Shown here: positions 62,304-64,000 of the stretch, in pieces
How the letters are laid out: the number at the start of each line of letters is the position of its first letter
How positions within the stretch are numbered: the stretch's first letter is position 1
Source of the DNA: Saccharopolyspora hordei
GTDB taxonomy: Bacteria > Actinomycetota > Actinomycetes > Mycobacteriales > Pseudonocardiaceae
Reading direction: 5' to 3'
Assembly: GCF_013410345.1 (NCBI RefSeq)
Contig: NZ_JACCFJ010000001.1
Span: 3,881,001 to 3,945,000, forward strand
DNA: 64,000 nt
The notes under the pieces: generated by a model
Seen by the model: the letters and a program-made list of their open reading frames with translations, nothing else
Databases searched by the model: none
Told to the model about the DNA's origin: nothing
Position numbers and translations under genes: made by a program

Positions 62304-62747
62304 CCCGGCCATGTAGAGCACGGCCTCGGCGACGTGCCGCGCGTCGAAGGTGGGTTCCGGGCGGACCGTGCCGTCCGCCTGGGCCGCGCCGGTGGCGATG
62401 CCCGCGGTCATCTCGGTGGCGGCGTTGCCGATGTCGATCTGCCCGCAGGCGATGTCGTACGGGCGGCCGTCCAGCGAGATCGACTTGGTCAGGCCGGTGA
62501 TCGCGTGCTTGGTCGCGGTGTAGGCGACGCTGCGTGGCCGCGGGCTGTGCGCGGAGATCGAACCGTTGTTGATGATCCGCCCGCCCTGCGGGCGCTGCTC
62601 CTTCATGACGCGGAAGGCCTGCTGCGCGCAGAGGAACGAGCCGGTGAGGTTGACCTGCACGGCGGCCTGCCAGTCCGCGGGCGACAGCTCGCCGACGTCC
62701 CCGGCCGTGCCGAAGGTGCCCGCGTTGTTCACCAGCAGGCTCGGGTT
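62232..62747 (-). pseudogene. Short-chain dehydrogenase, 5' part removed by an IS30-family insertion
   Basis: The remaining C-terminal part of an [12 protein letters not shown] (the mid-domain NNAG motif), [22 protein letters not shown] with the Ser-Tyr-Lys catalytic residues, and the end [15 protein letters not shown]. The frame is intact back to codons for [10 protein letters not shown] and then meets TAG at 62748-62750, exactly where the IS sequence begins. The first 80 or so residues, including the nucleotide-binding glycines, are missing and may lie beyond the element. It is not functional as it stands; ATG 62732 could start only a truncated product. Confidence 0.8.
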
Positions 62748-62759
62748 CTAGCGGTGGTT

Positions 62760-62786
62760 GCAACGCCTGATTTGTTCAGGGGTTGC
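62760..62786 (+). promoter_or_regulatory. Stem-loop near the IS left end, before the transposase start
   Basis: Arms GCAACGCCTGA (62760-62770) and TCAGGGGTTGC (62776-62786), one mismatch, loop TTTGT. It ends two bases before the GTG start and may limit translation or read-through into the transposase. Confidence 0.5.
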
Positions 62787-62787
62787 G

Positions 62788-64000
62788 GTGTTCGAGATCC
62801 GTCAGGACAGGTCGCCTCAGGGGTGTAAGAAGTTGCTTGCTGAGCGCGAGGTCTATTTTGATCTTGTGGCGCGGGGTGTGGGCACGGTTGAGGCATGCCG
62901 GATCGTGGGGGTCAGCCGCACGACCGGGTATCGGTGGCGATTCGGCCGACGGGCGGGGCGTGGGACCACGTGTTCTTGCGCCCCGCCGTCACCTCCGGCT
63001 CGTGCCCGGCCCGAGGTGTCGTCCCGGTTTTTGTCTCAGGACGAGCGGCTGGTGATCGCTGACCTGCGTCGGGCCGGCCTGGGTGTGCGGGCCATCGCAG
63101 GCGAGCTGGGGCGTGATCCTGGCACGATCAGCCGGGAGCTGCGGCGCAACAGTCATCCCGGTAGCGGTGACTACCGGCCCTATGCCGCTCAGGCTCGCGC
63201 CGAGGCGCGCCGCGCCCGGCCGAAGACCGGCAAGATCGCCGCCCATCCCGAATTGCGTGAACGGGTGCAGGGCATGCTCGACGACCGGTACAGCCCGGAG
63301 CAGATCAGCCATCGGCTGCGCCGGGACCATCCCGACCGCCCGGAGCTGCACGTGACCCACGAGACGATCTACCAGGCCCTTTATGTCCAAGGTCGCGGCG
63401 GACTGCGTCGTGAACTGGCCCGGGCGCTGCGCACCGGCCGTACGGTGCGCCGACCCCGCCGGACCACCGAGCAACGCCAGTCCCGCTTCACCGCACCGAT
63501 GCTGATGATCAGCGACCGCCCGGCCGAGGTCGCGGACCGGGCCGTGCCCGGCCACTGGGAAGGTGACCTGATCCTCGGTGCCGGCGGGGCATCCGCGATC
63601 GGCACACTGGTCGAGCGCACCACCCGCTACGTGCTGCTGGTCCACCTGCCAGAACGACACGACGCCGAAACCGTCCGCGACGGCCTCATCACCACCATCC
63701 AGACACTGCCCACCCACCTGAAACGGTCCCTGACCTGGGACCAAGGCGCTGAGATGAGCCGCCACCACGAGTTCACCCTCGCCACCAACATCCCGGTCTA
63801 CTTCTGCGACCCTCACTCGCCCTGGCAACGCGGCAGCAACGAAAACACCAACGGCCTGCTCCGCCAGTACTTCCCCAAAGGCAGCGACCTCTCTGTCCAC
63901 ACCCCCGACGACCTCGCCGCCGTCGCCGCCCAACTCAACCGCCGACCACGCAAAACGCTCGGCTGGGACACCCCAGCCGAGCGCCTGACTAAACTCCTGA
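62788..64000 (+). CDS. IS30-family transposase, last residues beyond the right edge
   Basis: An open frame from GTG 62788 to the window end (404 codons). N-terminal helix-turn-helix segments: LVARGVGTVEACRIVGVSRT and LRRAGLGVRAIAGELGRDPG with TISRELRRN. The DDE catalytic residues are Asp in GHWEGDLILG, Asp in SLTWDQGAEM and Glu in QRGSNENTNGLLRQYFPKG, the IS30 spacing. The end TPAERLTKLL is the usual IS30 C-terminus, so only a few residues are missing. Likely active by sequence. Confidence 0.93.
   Translation, partial: MFEIRQDRSPQGCKKLLAEREVYFDLVARGVGTVEACRIVGVSRTTGYRWRFGRRAGRGTTCSCAPPSPPARARPEVSSRFLSQDERLVIADLRRAGLGVRAIAGELGRDPGTISRELRRNSHPGSGDYRPYAAQARAEARRARPKTGKIAAHPELRERVQGMLDDRYSPEQISHRLRRDHPDRPELHVTHETIYQALYVQGRGGLRRELARALRTGRTVRRPRRTTEQRQSRFTAPMLMISDRPAEVADRAVPGHWEGDLILGAGGASAIGTLVERTTRYVLLVHLPERHDAETVRDGLITTIQTLPTHLKRSLTWDQGAEMSRHHEFTLATNIPVYFCDPHSPWQRGSNENTNGLLRQYFPKGSDLSVHTPDDLAAVAAQLNRRPRKTLGWDTPAERLTKLL

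Larger units (their letters stand above)
62748..64000 (+). mobile_element. IS30-family insertion sequence, right end outside the window
   Basis: The left end begins about 62748 (TAGCGGTGGTTGCAAC) at the break in the SDR gene. A stem-loop and the transposase gene follow. The right terminal repeat and the target duplication lie beyond 64000. Confidence 0.8.

Noticed and set aside
1-64000. CRISPR arrays, tRNA or rRNA genes
   Set aside because: No spaced direct repeats of CRISPR type and no TTCRA-loop or anticodon-arm pattern recognised by eye; a tRNAscan run would settle it.

Overview
The window is about 64 kb of very GC-rich DNA with GTG starts, short Shine-Dalgarno sites and many 4-base ATGA/GTGA start-stop overlaps. 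Together with actinobacterial families (DUF5313, DUF6343, DUF2277, a Streptomyces-type gas vesicle cluster, PDWY-type QcrB, an IdeR/DmdR-like iron box) this points to a filamentous actinomycete. Pseudonocardiaceae, perhaps Saccharopolyspora, is my inference and not proven here. I saw no tRNA, rRNA or CRISPR array. Most of the window reads as ordinary chromosome; the right edge is a mobile element.

Layout. 1-6.9 kb: the 5' part of htpG, two SAM methyltransferases, a small membrane protein, a CzcO-like flavoprotein, and a cytochrome P450 divergent from a TetR regulator. 6.9-13.2 kb: a leftward pyrimidine-degradation operon (beta-ureidopropionase, class III aminotransferase, dihydropyrimidinase, LLM flavoenzyme) followed by a uracil-type permease. 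13.4-18.6 kb: a TetX-like monooxygenase with a divergent TetR gene, an amidase, an amine-oxidase-like flavoprotein and a DUF5313 membrane protein. 18.8-29 kb: small membrane proteins, a proline-rich repeat protein, a quinone-oxidoreductase/TetR pair with a near-palindromic operator, a threonine dehydratase-like enzyme, a second amidase, a ferritin-like/VIT1 fusion, an enoyl-CoA hydratase and a DUF1177 protein.

29.2-36.5 kb: a gene for a 51-residue Trp/Gly-rich peptide, a strong hairpin, an ABC exporter, a salicylyl-CoA-hydroxylase-like monooxygenase, a stand-alone qcrB, ribonuclease Z and a CobW GTPase. 36.5-38.7 kb: DinB-like and DUF1992 proteins, then a leaderless cysteine-type leader peptide in front of a winged-helix regulator. 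38.7-44.2 kb: a compact ten-gene gas vesicle operon, divergent from an rtcB-archease RNA-repair pair. 46-53 kb: an MBL hydrolase, two universal stress proteins, a hydrolase and a TctCBA carboxylate transporter. 53-57 kb: tatA, an iron-box-controlled siderophore binding protein and siderophore-interacting protein, an ECF sigma factor with a SnoaL-like tail, and an alpha/beta hydrolase.

57.3-64 kb: selD, then a second copy of the leader-peptide arrangement in front of three LLM flavin monooxygenase genes of families used in organosulfur scavenging. A truncated SDR gene follows, interrupted by an IS30-family element that runs off the right edge.

The most interesting signals are two loci with the same architecture: TTGACG promoter, 17-base spacer, leaderless 26-codon leader ending in ...AAC.R, a C/U-rich tract just after its stop, then the regulated gene. 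This suggests a small cysteine-responsive attenuation regulon. Second is the Trp/Gly-rich peptide gene with its palindrome, terminator and downstream exporter.
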